Source: Brasenia schreberi (Eukaryota > Streptophyta > Magnoliopsida > Nymphaeales > Cabombaceae). Taken from it: a stretch of DNA of 64,000 bases. Below are positions 1 to 11,526 of this stretch, in pieces (the first letter of the stretch is position 1; every line of letters starts with the position of its first letter). The notes beneath the pieces were generated by a model. The model was given only the letters and a program-made list of their open reading frames with translations, had not been told where the DNA came from and did not search any database. Both the position numbers and the translations under genes were made by a program. The stretch spans positions 4,861,501-4,925,500 of the forward strand of contig JAYKKT010000041.1 of NCBI GenBank assembly GCA_036023115.1. Direction: 5' to 3'.

Positions 1-3000
1 CAAACAAGAAGTTTGGCAAGAATAAGAAAAAGGGTGATCAATTTTTCAAGAAAATATAGAAAACCGATTCTTAAGTCAAGTGCTTCAGCAGCGGAAAAAG
101 AGACATTATAAGAGGGATTTTCACAACAAGAAGAATGAAGAAACACCCAACAAAGTGGACAATCAGAGAAGTAAGACATAATTTGAGTGGTATTTGAATA
201 CTTATACATATAGTGCCTGGTGATTGGTCAATGGATTGACTCTAGAACAATGAGACATATTTCGAAGAATAAGGAAGGAGCTATAGATCTAAAGGAATAC
301 AAAATAGGAGAACATGGGGTGTATATGGAAAATAACACTTTTCAAACGTACTTGGAGTAGGGTCCTTTGGGATTCATGCATAAGGCATACCGATTGTACT
401 GACTGATGTGTTAATTTTGCCGTCAATAAGGTACAATTTTGTTTCGGTCCCTACCTTAGTTAAGAATAGCATTGAAGTCAAGTTTGTTCTTAGTAAAGTG
501 ACAATGGGAAAGCATGGGAGAGTATTCTTCTCTGGTCAATTTGATACTGAATATGATTCGTTCAAATTGAATACAAATGAAAACGAAGGTTCTTCTGTTT
601 ATATTGATTGTGCCTTTAATATTGATTGAATACAAATGAAAACGAAGGTTCTTCTGTTTATATTGATTGTGCCTTTAATATTGATGTGAATGTTTGGATT
701 AAACGCCTAGGACATCTAAGTCTAAAAAAGTTGATCAAGTTATCTGGCTTTGACTTATTGCCAGGACTTAAAGAAAACACTTTTAGTTCTATATACAAGG
801 AAAAATGACAAGAAAATTTTTTTAGAAGGAAATAACAATGAAAACAACCCTATTGGAAATCATTCACACTGATTTATGTGAACGCTTTAGAGTAAGGCCA
901 CATCAATAAAATACTTATTTTATAACCTTTATCGATGACTAGTCGAGATACACATACACACAATCAAAGTCTTGAGATCAGATAGAGGTGGGGAGTACAC
1001 CTCTACATAATTTTCAAAATTATGTAAAGACTTTGGTATTATAAAGCAAAATACAATACCTAAGACGCCTCAACAAAATGATGTAATAAAAAGATATAAC
1101 ATTATTAAATATGACAAGGTCTAATGATTCTCTTTTAAGAGTATTTTGGGGAGAAGCGATAAGTACAACTGTGTTTATACTAAATAGAGTACCTTGTAAA
1201 GTTATATTATCTAAACGATATGAGATATGGTTTGAAAGAAGATCAAACTTAAGAAGGTGGAGATATATTGCTCATGTGAAGATCTTTGACCAATCTAGAG
1301 ACAAACTACACAATACGTCCTTGAGATGCATATTTATTGGATATTCTAAAGAGTCTAAAGGATATCGATTTTATCATAAGGACCATGAACTGATAGAAAG
1401 CAGGGATGTTGAATTCTTACAGGACACAAGAATAACATCCTTCAAAATGATGATGAGTATATTGACGATCTAGTAGATCTAGATCCATCATCATTTGAAT
1501 ACATAGATGATCCTCCTTAATAAATCAAAACTTTAGGTAGACATAAAGGACATATGGTCATACAATTCTACTTATAGGATTATCACACTTACCTTGTAGA
1601 AGAAGTGTGTAATTCAGTGGATTTAGATGAGTTGACTGATAACTTGACATATCAGTAGGCTATTGACTCATTTGAATCAATAGACTGAGAAAAGGCCATG
1701 GATGAGAAAATTGAATCTATTGAGAAAAACTAAGTTTGTGAATTGACTGATTTGCCAAAAAGAAGGAAAGTTATAGGTTGTAAAGGGTTCTGAAAAAGAA
1801 ATATAAGGTCGATGAAACAATCAACAAGTTTAAGGCGATGTTGATTGTAAAAGGTTTTTTTAAAAAGAATGGATAAATTATGTTGAGACATATTCCTTTG
1901 TTTCAAAATTTGCATCCATAAGGATAATTCTAACAATTTTAGTATATTATGATTTGAATTTATATTAGTTAGATGTAAAGTCATCTTTTCTTAATGGAGA
2001 TTTAGATGAAATCATATATATGCAATAACCAAATGATTATATTGTTAAAGGCTATGAAGATAAAGTATATAGGTTGAAAAATCCCTATATAACCTTAAAT
2101 AGTCACCTCGTTAATGGTATTTGACTTTTCAAAATATCATTCTGAAATTTGGGTTTGTGGCTAATGAACTTGACCATTGTGTATATGTTTGGAATAGTGG
2201 GAGCCATTTTGTTATCTTATCATTATACGTAGATGATTGTCAAAATAAAGGCTTGGTTAAACTAAAAGCTTGAAATGAAAATATGGGTAAAATATTATGG
2301 TTTAAAGATTTCTCGAGATAAAAAATCTAAACTCTTATGCTTAAGTGAAGAGAGATATATATATTATATCCTCAAAAAATTTAAAATGGGTGAATGCAAG
2401 CTGACATCTACACCCGTTATGAAAGGGGTCAAATAGAGTAAGGCTGATTGTCCTAGTGAGAGAGATGATAAGCATAATGTTCCTTATAAACAAAATGTAG
2501 TAGCTTGATGTATGGTATGTTGTGTACAAGACCTAATATCAGCTTTGTTATTGGTCTTGTAAGTAGATATCAAAGTAATCCTGATTTACAACATTGGATC
2601 GTTGTGAAAAGAATTTTAACATATCTCAAATGAATAAAAGACTTAAAACTTTGCTTTTAAGCAGATAAATTGAAAGTAGTAGGATACTCAAATGCTGACT
2701 TTCTTGGAAACAAAGATGACATCAAATCAACTTGAGGTTAAATATTCTTATTTGAATGTGGAGTTGTTTTTTGGGCATGTATGAAATAGGGTTGTGTAGC
2801 TTTACATACACGGGAGGCTGAGTATATGGCTTTCTATATGGCTGCAATAAGTGTTGTTTGAATAAGCTACTTCATACGTGATTTGAAGCTAGATATAGCC
2901 AATGAGTTGGTTGTCATTTATTGTGACAATAATGCAACAATTACTCTGATCAAGAGCAGAGCTGATAACTCCAAAAGTAAGCATATAATGGTTAAATGCC

Positions 3001-3279
3001 ACTATGTTCATGATATGGTTATAAGAAAGGAAATATCCATCTCATATATGCCAACTACTGATATATTGGTAGATCCCTTGACTAAAGGTATAACATATCT
3101 TTCTCAAAACATGTTACAAACATGAGTTTGAGATATGTTTGATTGTTGTGTAGATAAGAAACCACACAAACGGTAATGATAGTAATATTAATCATAAATG
3201 ACATGACTAGAAAAAAACCATAAAAGTAGGAGGAAAAACAGTATGCGAGATAATTTGGCTCGAATAGTCAAGTGGGAGA
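1..3279 (+). mobile_element. Decayed Ty1-copia retrotransposon, internal region (5' part outside window)
   Basis: The order of domains is that of Ty1-copia: a lysine-rich gag tail (1-180), a GAG-pre-integrase stretch with WIKRLGHLS (about 690-720), integrase remnants (840-1470), reverse transcriptase (about 1730-2500) and RNase H (about 2640-3125). The RT active-site box YVDD can be read at 2226-2237, and RNase H keeps YCDN and a typical end (DILVDPLTKG). Many stops and frameshifts break the polyprotein, so this is a dead copy. A 59-bp tandem duplication at 566-683 is one cause of frameshift. Integrase before RT is the copia order and rules out Ty3/gypsy. The 5' LTR lies outside the window, so its age cannot be judged from LTR divergence here. 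Confidence 0.9.
566..683 (+). repeat. 59-bp direct tandem duplication inside copia gag/pre-integrase region
   Basis: The unit beginning attgaatacaaatgaaaac occurs at 566 and again at 625 with no mismatch over 59 bp. Because 59 is not a multiple of 3, it shifts the reading frame and arose after the element stopped being maintained. Confidence 0.9.
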
Positions 3280-3730
3280 TGTAACACTGAGAAACGGTCA
3301 TTTTCAGCATGCATATCCATGAAAAACAAATAGACCATCGTCTAGCCATTTTTTATGGAGCTATTAATAAAACTATAATAGATAAGGCTCCAAAACGGAA
3401 AGCCCAGAATCCCCGGAGGTTTGAGTCAGGTACTGCTCTATAAATTTAGAGCAGTGCACTGAATAAAATACACATTGAGATAAAAAATGCAAAGACTCCT
3501 CCTTGGGAATCAATCTGTGGATAACCAAAAAAAAACATACATGTCTTCGTTCTGTTTCCTCTTCTCCTTTTGGCTCAGAGGAAGGACCGTTGTTGCTGCT
3601 CTGTTGCTATAAGGACTGGAATATATCAACAGTTAGATCCTTGGGAGAAATAAACGAGTCATACCAATTTCTTCTGTTGTTGCATATCCCATAAGTTGTG
3701 AAGAAGAAGCAACAAAAGAAGACATACACA
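3280..3730 (+). repeat. Probable 3' LTR of the copia element
   Basis: About 155 bases after the RNase H stop there is a purine-rich tract ending gtgggaga, directly followed by TGTAACACTG. This is the usual polypurine tract plus LTR start of copia elements. A TATA-like ctataaattt lies at 3438-3447. The right end is uncertain; a CA-ending stretch near 3730 is the best guess, and no second LTR is available for comparison. Confidence 0.55.
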
Positions 3731-3782
3731 TTCTTACGAAATCTTTACCAAAAGAGAAACTTATCTACTTCAGATCTTGCGT

Positions 3783-4080
3783 TGTTGGAGTTTGCAACTT
3801 TGATTCATGTTGAAGTATGATTCAAAGTTGGTGATTACGATAGTGGAAAGCTGCGCGTCGTTAAAATGGTGGTTGTAGTTGTGTTGTGGAGTTATGTGGT
3901 GGGAAGTCACTTGTAAGTAGGTGGTTGAGTGGGCGTAGTTATATTAGCAGGTCATGTGGTTATCTTAACCACTCTTGTAAGCCTATAAATAGGCAAGTTC
4001 ATGGCATGATGAAGTTTAGATTTTGAGTTCTCATTGAATTCCTTTTATATTTTTTTCTTCTCTCTCCTTCTTAACCAACA
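3783..4080. repeat. Solo-LTR-like sequence with TGTTGG...CCAACA ends
   Basis: The 298-bp segment starts TGTTGGAG and ends ACCAACA, giving a 6-bp terminal inverted repeat. It contains a TATA box (cctataaatag, about 3983) followed by a pyrimidine-rich leader, like the U3-R-U5 layout of plant copia LTRs. The 5-bp flanks (tgcgt and tatat) do not match, so it is not a clean solo LTR. Confidence 0.4.
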
Positions 4081-5727
4081 TATATAAGCTCAGTCTCAAT
4101 TCATCTCACCGAAGCAAAGCCCCACTTAGTTGTCAATGATCTTCCCCTGTTTTGCAATATTAGCCTATCTTGTAATCCTTTCTCAGGGCAACATAAACTT
4201 AGACAAATTAGATAGAACCCATGCAAAAGAAACTTGATTAGACCTCTGTCAAAGCTTGACCGTCAATAGGATGTCAAAGATTCAAAGGAATTAGAAAAGA
4301 ACACCCCTGAGACATCATCTTCTGTCTAATTAGATTGGAGTCCATCCATAACTCTAGGGTGAAACGTTGATGTAGAAGATGAATTGTTTGAACGATCTAT
4401 ACTACTTTTTCTTGTTTTTACGACCATGAACCTTCCTCAAGGACATGGTCACCTGAATGCTATGGGTGAATGAATTGATACTCTTCCTTTTCTTTTGTTT
4501 CCTTTTCTGATTTTCCGACGTCAAATCCCGGCCAACGTGAACAAGAGCTGACGATCGATCATATAAGCCCCAAGTGAGCTCATGACCCCCCTACCTTAAG
4601 CGCGAGTCTGGTATCGACCGTAAGTCATCTCTGCGTCACTTCAGCAGCAGTTGGTTTGACTGGTCAGTTTTCATGGTGGTTGATTCCTTTGATTCCTATC
4701 TGCCAAATTCTAGTCATTCACTGCAAATATGTAGAAATGATATACCCACAGAAACATACGTTAAATATTAGACATGATAATAGAGAAGACAAGCCATTCA
4801 TTGAGAAAGTAAAGTATCTTTCTTGAGAAAGTCATGTATGAGAAACTTTGAAATCCATATTGAGGTGAGGAACTTGTTTTTAACCCATTTATCATTCCGC
4901 TGCATACTCGCAACAAATCTGCACATAAATCTTTATCTCAACATTGGTATTAGATTCATCTCGAACATACAACAAGTAAAATAATATAACAAAAAAGAAA
5001 TAATATAGAACGGAGTAGAAAGACCGCCATTTTTTTTTTTTCAGCAAAAAAGAACAAAATAGCCTGAGAAAGACCAAAATAGGCCAATATAAGTTAGAAA
5101 GGCGAAAAGATGATAGAGGCCCAAAGGCAGAGAACGAGAAAGACGAGAAAGGCAGAAAAGCTGGCCAAGGCGGACGCCAGAGCCCCCTCTCCTTCTCCCT
5201 CTCTCTCCCCCTCCCCCGTCTCTCTCTCTCCAGTTAAGAGAGGCACGTGTGGTGGCCCCATATCGCCTGACGTACGTCGGCTGCAAGACCAGCTTAATTA
5301 GTTACTTTTTATTTTCTCCTTCGTGCGCAAACAGTTACGGACCCAGCAGACGAAAAGGGAAAATGAAGTCAATCATGGAAGAAGCAGGTGAATTTTGTTG
5401 GTTAATTTGAGAAGACGGGGTGAGTTGGTATAAGGAAAATGGATTTGAGTTCTTCTGTCCTATTCTTGTTAGAATACTGTATTTGTGTGGATTCCTTCCA
5501 GATATCAATGTCCGATGTTGACAGCCCGACGAGGGCCAATAGGACATTCCGCAAATTTGCCTTCAATCTCCCTCAAACGATGTTTACATCAATAATATTG
5601 GCAGAATCAAATCATTTATTTTATATCAGTGAGTTCAAACTAAATTCCAAGAAAACCTGACATGAATGAATAATAAGAGAGACAGAGTTGCAGTTGAATT
5701 GTGTGCATGCACCATTAGTATGTTAAG
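4081..5727. other. Intergenic, no gene recognised
   Basis: No coding pattern was recognised. The stretch 5160-5285 is GC-richer, with a CT-rich run and ACGT cores (cacgtgtgg and gacgtacgtc), which resembles a promoter or 5' leader, but no conserved protein follows on either strand. Confidence 0.4.
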
Positions 5728-5818
5728 CAGATCGTTAGCTCAACTGGCAAGATGCTCTGATGTCATTGCTGGGATGCATGTGTTTTAGGCTTCAGCCCTC
5801 CAAGCAGGGAAAAAAAGG
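5728..5818 (+). repeat. tRNA-derived SINE fragment (family 1)
   Basis: A pol III A-box-like ttagctcaactgg (5735-5747) is followed by ggatgcatg, a tail ggcttcagcc and an A-rich end. It shares words with the copies near 60.4, 60.8 and 61.2 kb. The B-box region appears deleted. Confidence 0.5.
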
Positions 5819-7627
5819 AGTATGAATTGGGTTAAATTGGATCAAGAAAAGGGATAGTCAATCATTTTCTGCTATCATCCAAAGAAGCATGTGCGCTGCA
5901 ACTAAGTGTAAAGATATAATTGCATTTTTTCATCATATAAAAGGCACAAAAATTTGCACAGCTACTGACTGTCTCTTCAATGATCTGAGAAGCATGTGCA
6001 CCGACTTGGTTTGAGCGTGCGTGTGGGTGGCCCCTTCCCTTGTGGGCTATGCCTTTAATGTAGAAATCTTTTGCCAATATTGGCAGCATTCAATGAATAT
6101 ATATTGTACTATCGTACAATGCACCAGTCAAAAATGGACCGGAGGAAAAGATTTCATAGAATGTGATATGTCCCATTTTGACTAAGTCTTGACCGCTATC
6201 GTATTGTTTTGTAGTACCCATGAGCCCCACTTCGATGAATTATTTTTGGCACATTGGTTCTTTTCCATGGCTTGAGCGTCACGACCCAAAATCTTTAAAA
6301 CCACTTAGATTTATGCCATGAATGAGGTCAGATCTCAGCTTCTGAAAGCATATTACCGTCAGTTGAAATGGTACTAGTTTCGAAATTGGCATGAGAGGTA
6401 AACATGCACTCCGGTAAAAAGGGCTGCAACTTTTTCATCTTATGTTTTGGTACATCAAGTTGTTTGTTTACATCAACCATGAAAACTACACACAAGTATC
6501 AGTTCCACCTAAAGAATTTTAACACTTGAATACGGCTCCTTAAGGTTTATTTTATTGATGGTTTTACCAAAAGTGGACCTTAATTTTTGGTGCTCTCAGT
6601 TCTGAGTTCTATTGTACATCATACTTGAAACTCATTATTAACGTGAAACTATAGTTTTTTTTTAACTAAATTTGAGTCAGAAACATCGACACTAGGGGAA
6701 ATGTGAGATAGAGGAGCTCCAACTAAAACCCAAGTGTCAACTGTCTTGTTGTTATCCCACCTTGCATGAAAACCCCAAGCTTCAGGTTCACTCACGAATC
6801 AAACACACAACTTTGGTTCATTGAAACTATGGTTACAAACCCATATGGGTTCAGGTATGCAATTATGATTCAATTGGCCTCGAATTAAAAACGGAACACA
6901 CCCTTAAGTCATTAGAAATGAATGCGGGTGTCACGTCTCAAATATATTGCCTTTGAGAGCGCGTAGTTGCAGTATTGTGAGAATTAGCTTCAAATCGCGA
7001 TGGTTTTTCTAAAGAATGAAAATCGGCTCTAACTCCCTTAAGACTTCTACATTGAACAAATCAACCAACGAACTGATTTCCTTCGACTCTCGGTTTGTGG
7101 CTTAATGGAGTACTATCTTTAAGAGTGAATGACCTTGTTCAGTCCTCTGAACCTTGAAACATCTTGGTATGTGGATTAGCAGAGCCAAGCATTACTATAT
7201 TTTTTGGAATTTGAAGTTTAAATCAGCGTCTCACCGTCCTCCACTATTGGGTAGTTTCGGAGGACCATAGAGTCAAATGTGGGGCACATTATATTCTCTT
7301 TTATTCTGCAAATCTGCTATCATAAATACATAAAAATTGTGTAGCACATGGAAGAGGATCATCCTCTCTGCAAAGTTTTAATTTACCTGTGATTATTTGT
7401 AATGATATATTTTTCCTACATTATAGACAAGGCCCACCGGAAGAAACTAGGCCCAAAATCAGTGGCAATCAACACTATCTTGAGACTGTGTATTAGTGAG
7501 ACGTCTTCGTTATTTCCATTCTGAGGTGCACGACTTGAATCATGATGGCTTGATGTTATGTTGTCCCCACAATTTACACTCGTTATAACAAGTGGTGCAT
7601 TCGACTGTTTGATACATACGTACAGTA
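5819..7627. other. Intergenic, no gene recognised
   Basis: No protein family, RNA gene or element end was recognised on either strand; short open frames here lack codon structure. Confidence 0.4.
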
Positions 7628-7632
7628 AACAC

Positions 7633-7729
<97 letters not shown>

Positions 7730-7730
7730 C
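7628..7730. repeat. Compound microsatellite (AC)n(AT)n(AGAT)n(GA)n
   Basis: Four adjoining simple-repeat blocks read directly from the sequence. The apparent reading frames across it are repeat artefacts. Confidence 0.95.
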
Positions 7731-8000
7731 GAAAAGTAAATTCTTGCCACATGCTACATACTTGTCATGACCTTGAAACCTTAAAAGTCCCAATCATCCA
7801 TATTAAGAGATCATTGGTTAAATTCAAAAGAAAAAAGAAGAGTAAATATTCACCTTTTATGGTTTACTTGATTTAAATATGTACCTTTTGTTTTTAAACT
7901 CAAATATGTATCTATTAAAGCGGTTGAGAGTTTCAAAGACGAGTTAGCATATAAAGTGACAAGTATAATAGGTAGACGCATTATATATATATATATATAT

Positions 8001-8183
8001 GAAAATTGAAGTCATTATGAACACCTGTTATACTAAGCACTCATCCTTCTCCTTTATTTTTTTCCATACGAGTATCATTTGCAAAATTAGAAGGGTGCTT
8101 AAAAATATAAAAGACAATCAATTGCAGTTTTGGTCCTAAAGGATAGGCAAGGCTGGTTAAGTGTCATAGTGTGCACCGTCCAA

Positions 8184-8277
<94 letters not shown>

Positions 8278-8461
8278 ATTGAAGTCATTATGAACACCTG
8301 TTATACTAAGCACTCATCCTTCTCCTTTATTTTTTTCCATACGAGTATCATTTGCAAAATTAGAAGGGTGCTTAAAAATATAAAAGACAATCAATTGCAC
8401 TTTTGGTCCTAAAGGATAGGCATGGCTGGTTAAGTGTCATAGTGTGCACCGTCCAATCTCT
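8001..8461. repeat. 273-bp-period tandem duplication with an expanded (AT)n tract
   Basis: A block of about 188 bp beginning gaaaattgaagtcattatg occurs at 8001 and again at 8274 with only two base differences seen (gcag/gcac and caagg/catgg). Each copy is preceded by an AT run; the one before copy 2 has grown to about 85 bp (8189-8273). Near identity points to a recent duplication. Confidence 0.9.
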
Positions 8462-9640
8462 CTTTCCCTATCAATATTATGTGTATGAATTGTTCTTCAA
8501 GTCGAAAATTATTCCACCTGTTTACTTTGTGCTGAGCTTTACCAGTTAGTTACTTCAAAGCAACACTTGGATGGTCCAAGAGATGTAAAGGGGTTCATAC
8601 GTAGATGGTTTTTGTGACACAATTTAGATGCTGAGGGGAAATTGAGTATGGTTATTATACATGCACGCTTCTGTATTATTGATTAAATAATGTTGACTGA
8701 AAATAAGACCTCATCAACTCTTTGAAGGTGCTTTGACACAGCCAATTATATAAAGAAAGGTTGCATTCATCACTTCAACTAGTGCTTTGGCTTACGGCAA
8801 GTATTATCAATCTATATGATGACAAACTTCTCTTAATGAAATTTTAATACATTCAATTTGTTTTACAAGAATAAAACTGCATCAGATCTGTGAACTTTCC
8901 AGCCCAAATTAACCAGTGGTGGATCGAGGTGGGAAGTCCACTCTCCAAAACTTCAGAAAATTGTAAAGAAGGTGCCGCCCATGGTTGAATATGTAATCAG
9001 GAAATGCATATATTTGTTCGCAATTGGTCCTGATTTACTCTGTAGCTAGAGTAAAGGCTTATTTATTAAGAGAAGCGACTAGGTTGCCTCCTTTTCTGAC
9101 TTCATACTTGGGATTTGGAAAGGCTGAGGCTCCTAGCTACTTTGCAATCAATAGTCGACCGAATCTCTGAGGCACCAATATATATAATACAGTCTGCTGG
9201 AAACTAGCTAGTTGGATTTCTGAAGCTTACATTGAAAATATGGCAGGTCCAGTGAAAATAGGTGACTCTCACTTTTTCTGAGGAGAATGATGGAAATGTG
9301 CAATATCGACTTGAAATCTATAACAGTTTCACTTCGTGATTGCAGCAGCATACGTAGTAAGAGTAAGCTTTTCCAATTCATTTGCCTGATAGAAGGCTGT
9401 GTAACCTTCTCTCTTAATTCCGTTCCAGGATCATGTTTTACTTGTCTTCTTGGTTCTGCAGACCTGATCTGATAGCAGAGCTACAAGTAAACAAAAGAAG
9501 TTAATTTTGGGGTAAGTTTTCATGTTCTCTCAAAAGTGTCAAGTTTTTGATGAACAATTTGCTGGAGCTTTTCAATAATCTTCTTTTTCTGAAAGACACT
9601 CTTCAATAATCTTCAGGAAAGAGGTTGGTCCACAGAAAGC
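8462..9640. other. Intergenic, no gene recognised
   Basis: Nothing assignable was seen on either strand between the duplication and the ACGT-motif cluster. Confidence 0.4.
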
Positions 9641-9650
9641 TGGCAATACG

Positions 9651-9740
9651 GCCACGTAAGACAGATGCCGCCCATTTGAGCCCAGGAGATTGCGACCACG
9701 TGGCACGATTGGTCTTGAGCCACGTCAGGTGTTCACGTGG
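9651..9740 (+). promoter_or_regulatory. Cluster of four ACGT-core (G-box/ABRE-like) motifs
   Basis: ACGT cores occur at 9654, 9698, 9722 and 9735. One is a perfect palindromic CCACGTGG (9696-9703) and another is CACGTG (9734-9739). Plant bZIP and bHLH factors bind such cores. A CT-rich, leader-like tract follows, but no coding start was recognised, so the target gene is unknown. Confidence 0.4.
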
Positions 9741-9817
9741 AAGTCCCGTGCATGTATGTCCCTCGTCGTCCAAAGGACGAGATGCAACATCCACCGATCG
9801 TTGTGTGGCATGTGGCC

Positions 9818-9917
9818 CCCTCCTCTCTATCTCTCTCTCTCGCGCACACACAGTAATTCTCAGCAACCCCCTCCTCTCTATCTCTCTCTCCGCGCACACA
9901 CAGTAATTCTCAGCAAC
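9818..9917. repeat. Two 50-bp tandem repeats, CT-rich
   Basis: The unit running from ccctcctctc to cagtaattctcagcaac is repeated with period 50 (cagtaattct at 9851 and 9901). Confidence 0.85.
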
Positions 9918-10038
9918 TCCTTCGTGCAAAGCGGCACAGGCGCCTAGTCTCGCAACAAGAAAATCATTCAAAGATACGAGCAAACGATTTCTGACGAGCT
10001 TTTGCTGACTTCAATTTTCTTCTTACCTTTCATGACTC

Positions 10039-10039
<1 letters not shown>

Positions 10040-10082
<43 letters not shown>
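10040..10082. repeat. (CT)n microsatellite
   Basis: About 21 uninterrupted CT units, downstream of the HEC stop codon. Confidence 0.95.
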
Positions 10083-10085
<3 letters not shown>

Positions 10086-10368
10086 CGGTAGCAGGTCATT
10101 GATGCCAATTTAATTACTCTAAAGAAATCAAAAGTTGGCGTATAAGTACCAATATCGAGAGAAATGACTCAAAGTCACCAAAATTTGTCGAAAAAATTCA
10201 CAAGAAAGCCATGTCATATCAATTTTCAACGTTTATCAGATTGGCGATCATGAAAGTTCGAAGTGCATTTGAGAGAGAGAGTCACTGAGAATGTACATAA
10301 CAACCACAGCAAAGTCTTTCACAAGCACAGCATACTGATCGCACTGGGAGAATTGTAATTGTGTGAGA

Positions 10369-11046
10369 TTATACAACCCGACGACTCGAATGATTTCTCT
10401 GGACCCCACTGCAATTCTCCTGCAAGGCCACCGGAAAGCCGAAAGTCGCATTGGCGGTCTGAGATGTCGCCGCCTGCTCTAGAGAGTGTACCTCAGTCTG
10501 TAGGAATTTGACGTAGTGAATTGCCTCATCTAGCATTGATGCAGTATCCATCTTAGTCCCTCCAGGAACTAATCTTTGCAGGGTCCTTATCTTCTCACTG
10601 ATTCTTTCCCTTCGGTGTCTAGCTGCAACGCTCTGCGGATCCTTGGAGATCTTAACGTTCCTCCTTTTTGGTGGCTTCACCGACTCCGGATCTATGTGGA
10701 TCGGCTGCATTGCCGCCATCCTGAAGATCATCTCCCGCATTGATTCCACCGAGTTCTTCCCTGGAATGGCACTACCTTCGTTTTTGTCATCATCGGCCCG
10801 ATTCCTCATTCCCTCCTGAATCCGTCCCATTGATGGGAGCATACATACAGGATAGTTAGCCGCATTTACGTAGGAAGCTGGCATAAAGCCGGGAGAAGCA
10901 GGGATAGTAGTATTTGATTTGCCGGCCATATACTCGGATAGCTGGGTTTGAACATCTGAGAATTCAGGGATTTTCCCCATCTGTAACATCATTAGCATCA
11001 TATCAACTTGCTCCTCAGAGAGGTTCCTTATCGCATCAGCATCCAT
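10369..11046 (-). CDS. HEC: HECATE-type bHLH transcription factor, 225 aa
   Basis: This reads as an intact, intronless bHLH regulator of subgroup VIIIb (HEC1/2/3, INDEHISCENT), nuclear factors known to act in gynoecium, stigma and meristem development. Residues 103-130 hold the conserved pre-bHLH segment (MREMIFRMAAMQPIHIDP, then KPPKRRN). The bHLH spans about 138-190: basic part SVAARHRRERI, helices joined through LVPGGTKMDTASMLDEAI. As in other family members, the Glu that normally contacts the E-box is Ala (VAAR instead of xAER), an atypical basic region. I chose the ATG at 11046 rather than the upstream one at 11181 because a minus-strand TATA box at 11201-11210 puts the transcript start near 11170, and because the family's N-terminus starts close to this point. 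The length is close to that of Arabidopsis HEC proteins, and lack of introns fits them. Which HEC paralogue it is cannot be settled here. Confidence 0.93.
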   Translation of the reverse strand: MDADAIRNLSEEQVDMMLMMLQMGKIPEFSDVQTQLSEYMAGKSNTTIPASPGFMPASYVNAANYPVCMLPSMGRIQEGMRNRADDDKNEGSAIPGKNSVESMREMIFRMAAMQPIHIDPESVKPPKRRNVKISKDPQSVAARHRRERISEKIRTLQRLVPGGTKMDTASMLDEAIHYVKFLQTEVHSLEQAATSQTANATFGFPVALQENCSGVQRNHSSRRVV

Positions 11047-11200
11047 ATATGAGAGAGGAGAGAGAGAGTTTTCAAAGGAGGAAATTGCTGTCAGCAGAAA
11101 CGGGAGAGGAACAAAAGAAGCAAGCAAAATGGATTGAAAACGAGATGGTTGAGAATGACAGGGGTAGCAACCAACTAGCAATGCGCACCACCAAGGTTAG

Positions 11201-11210
11201 CTATATATAC
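11201..11210 (-). promoter_or_regulatory. TATA box of the HEC gene
   Basis: On the minus strand it reads GTATATATAG, about 155 bp upstream of the chosen ATG. A start site some 30 bp downstream would give a 5' leader of roughly 120 nt. Confidence 0.6.
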
Positions 11211-11526
11211 TCGCAAAAGGTGTCCCGTATGTCCTGGATTCTCAAAAATCCGGTTCATTATGAAAATTCTCTCTCTAGACTTCATCGATGAGCGATATAA
11301 AGCAAACTGTTTATTGATTTATTTTTTTTAGCTCTCGCTTACACCAGAAGCAGATAAATTTGTTTACTGATCATTAAAATTTCGAATTTTTGTTTTTTTT
11401 CTATACTTTTTAAACAGAAACCTACCCTTCACATGACAAAGTCAGAAACCCAGTAGCCTCAAGTTATGGTCAGCCGCTGATCATGAGAAGAGTTTTCAAA
11501 CTGACTGAAGGTTTCCCACATTCAAT

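Noticed and set aside
5728..5818. A functional tRNA gene
   Set aside because: The A-box is present but no cloverleaf, anticodon arm or B-box can be formed; it fits a SINE remnant.
7416..7793. Two overlapping minus-strand open frames rich in Ser/Ile/Tyr repeats
   Set aside because: They are translations of the compound microsatellite at 7628-7730 and have no non-repetitive conserved part.
9603..9983. Three overlapping open frames on both strands
   Set aside because: They span the CT-rich 50-bp tandem repeats and ACGT cluster; no protein motif and repeat-driven openness.
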